From NCBI GenBank assembly GCA_946529195.1, contig CAMMZE010000042.1, positions 1 through 7,728 of the forward strand: a stretch of 7,728 nucleotides of DNA, in the 5' to 3' direction. This DNA comes from an uncultured Lachnospiraceae bacterium. GTDB lineage: Bacteria > Bacillota_A > Clostridia > Lachnospirales > Lachnospiraceae. A program made the position numbers and the translations under genes. Position 1 is the first letter of the stretch, and every line of letters begins with the position of its first letter. Below, in pieces: positions 6,570 through 7,728 of this stretch. The notes below the pieces were generated by a model. The model was not told the origin of the DNA. It worked only from the letters and a program-made list of their open reading frames with translations, and ran no database searches.

Positions 6570-6584
6570 GAATTTAATTTTCGA

Positions 6585-6625
6585 AGTGCAGAGCACTAAA
6601 GTAAAAGCAGCGCCGGATGCGCTGC
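6585..6625 (+). promoter_or_regulatory. Two stem-loops in the 5' leader of the binding-protein gene
   Basis: The first is AGTGC-AGA-GCACT (6585-6597), a perfect 5-base stem with a 3-base loop. The second is GCAGCGC-CGGAT-GCGCTGC (6607-6625), a perfect 7-base G/C-rich stem with a 5-base loop. Both lie inside the predicted leader, and the second ends 15 bases before the GGAGG ribosome site. Neither is followed by a T-tract, so they are not classical terminators. They fit no riboswitch I recognise. They could stabilise the messenger 5' end or take part in attenuation. Confidence 0.45.
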
Positions 6626-6652
6626 CGGAACAAGGGAAATGGAGGAAAGGAA

Positions 6653-7728
6653 ATGAAGAAAATGAAAAAGATGATGGCGCTTGTTATGGCAGGATGCATG
6701 GCATTCGCACTGGCAGCATGCGGCGGATCTTCATCCGGCGGCAGTGACAAACAGACAGAGAAGGCCACAGAGGCAGCAGCGGCAGAGGAAGGCGGCGCAG
6801 CAGGCGGTACATTCAAGATCGGTCATATCGGCCCTCTTACCGGTGCAGCTTCCCTTTACGGTATTGCAACTGATCATGGCGCAGCAATCGCTGTAGAAGA
6901 GATCAACGCGCTCGGCGGCGACATCCAGTTTGAACTGAACTCTCAGGATGACGTGCATGATGCTGAGACTTCTGTCAATGCTTATAATAACCTCAAGGAC
7001 TGGGGCATGCAGATGCTGGTCGGCACCACGACGACAACTCCCTGTATCGCAGTAGCAGCAGAGACCAACGGGGACCGCATGTTTGAGATCACACCGTCCG
7101 CTTCTTCCCCTACTGTAACAGAGGGCAAGGACAATGTATTCCAGATGTGCTTCACAGACCCCAACCAGGGAACTGCTTCCGCAAAGTACATCTATGAGCA
7201 GAAGCTCGGCGAGAAGATCGCTGTTATCTATAATGTAGCAGATGCTTATTCCACAGGTATCTATCAGAAATTCATGACTGAGGCAGAGACACTTGGCCTC
7301 AACGTAGTTTCTGAGTCATCCTTTACAGATGACAATGCAACAGACTTCTCTACACAGGTAAATGAAGCTAAGAACGCAGGCGCAGACCTGATCTTCCTGC
7401 CGATGTACTATCAGCCCGCTTCTCTGATCCTTGACCAGGCAAACAAGATGGGTTACACTCCCAAGTTCTTCGGCGTTGATGGTATGGACGGTATCCTTGA
7501 TATGGAAGGCTTCAACAAGGAACTTGCAGAGGGCGTTATGCTCCTGACACCTTTCGTAGCTACTGCAGAAGATGATCTTACCAAGAACTTTGTTACAAAG
7601 TATGAGGAAAAATATGGCGAGACTCCGATCCAGTTCGCAGCAGATGCGTATGACTGCGTATATGCACTCTATGCAGCAATTCAGAAGAGCGGTGTGACAG
7701 CTGACATGAGCTCTGATGAGATCTGTGA
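6653..7728 (+). CDS. ABC transporter substrate-binding lipoprotein, branched-chain amino acid (LivJ) type; incomplete at the window end
   Basis: The frame is open for 358 residues and runs off the window. The N-terminus is a lipoprotein signal with lipobox L20-A-A-C23, so the mature protein is anchored by a lipidated Cys on the outer face of the membrane. An Ala/Glu/Gly-rich linker (about 24-52) leads to a type I periplasmic-binding fold of the Leu/Ile/Val family. It shows FKIGHIGPLTGAASLYG (54-70), the ligand-site stretches GTTTTTP and ITPSASSP (about 124-153), VADAYSTG (195-202) and FFGVDGMDG (272-280). It should capture a branched-chain amino acid or related small ligand and deliver it to a LivHMGF-type permease/ATPase, presumably encoded beyond the window. 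The exact ligand is not readable. GGAGG (6641-6645) lies 7 bases before the chosen ATG. An in-frame ATG at 6617 falls inside the leader hairpin and lacks a ribosome site, so it was not used. Only a short C-terminal part, perhaps 40-50 residues, is missing. Confidence 0.93.
   Translation, partial: MKKMKKMMALVMAGCMAFALAACGGSSSGGSDKQTEKATEAAAAEEGGAAGGTFKIGHIGPLTGAASLYGIATDHGAAIAVEEINALGGDIQFELNSQDDVHDAETSVNAYNNLKDWGMQMLVGTTTTTPCIAVAAETNGDRMFEITPSASSPTVTEGKDNVFQMCFTDPNQGTASAKYIYEQKLGEKIAVIYNVADAYSTGIYQKFMTEAETLGLNVVSESSFTDDNATDFSTQVNEAKNAGADLIFLPMYYQPASLILDQANKMGYTPKFFGVDGMDGILDMEGFNKELAEGVMLLTPFVATAEDDLTKNFVTKYEEKYGETPIQFAADAYDCVYALYAAIQKSGVTADMSSDEIC

Noticed and set aside
6617..6652. Upstream in-frame ATG for the binding lipoprotein
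   Set aside because: It sits in the leader hairpin, has no ribosome site, and would put 12 polar residues before a normal lipoprotein signal peptide.

Overview
The window looks like chromosomal core DNA from a Gram-positive anaerobe of the Clostridia, most likely a gut Lachnospiraceae. This is inferred from the gene content: a Gram-positive type DgkA, an RpoN of the low-GC Gram-positive type, a phasin-like/UbiB pair and a lipoprotein amino-acid binding protein. Strong AGGAGG-type ribosome binding sites and a base composition near 50% GC by eye point the same way. There is no sign of phage, insertion sequence, CRISPR array, tRNA or rRNA. Coding density is high: the two largest gaps are about 140-150 bases and both contain promoter-like sequence.

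Layout. Positions 1-2420 (+) hold the last residues of an FtsX/MacB-type ABC permease, then a large secreted Ala/Ser/Gly-rich protein with YhgE/Pip-like glycine heptads, probably co-transcribed with it. Positions 2422-2455 hold a G/C-rich palindrome that resembles a dispersed REP-like repeat, lying between two convergent genes. Positions 2454-3818 (-) encode RpoN (sigma-54). Positions 3819-3960 are a divergent intergenic region with a near-consensus sigma-A promoter facing right. Positions 3961-6501 (+) form a compact three-gene cluster: dgkA (undecaprenol/diacylglycerol kinase), a phasin-like helical protein and a UbiB/AarF atypical kinase. Positions 6502-6652 hold an extended -10 promoter and a short leader with two perfect stem-loops. 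From 6653 to the window end (+) runs the incomplete gene of a Leu/Ile/Val-type ABC transporter binding lipoprotein.

How the parts may work together. The permease and the secreted heptad protein look like one envelope-associated unit. The dgkA/phasin-like/ubiB cluster is the most interesting part. A polyprenol/lipid kinase sits with a lipid-surface-type helical protein and a UbiB kinase, in an organism type that usually makes no ubiquinone. This suggests a lipid or isoprenoid handling role rather than quinone synthesis, but that is inference. The binding protein most likely heads a liv-type uptake operon that continues past the window. RpoN stands alone here, with no enhancer-binding activator beside it.
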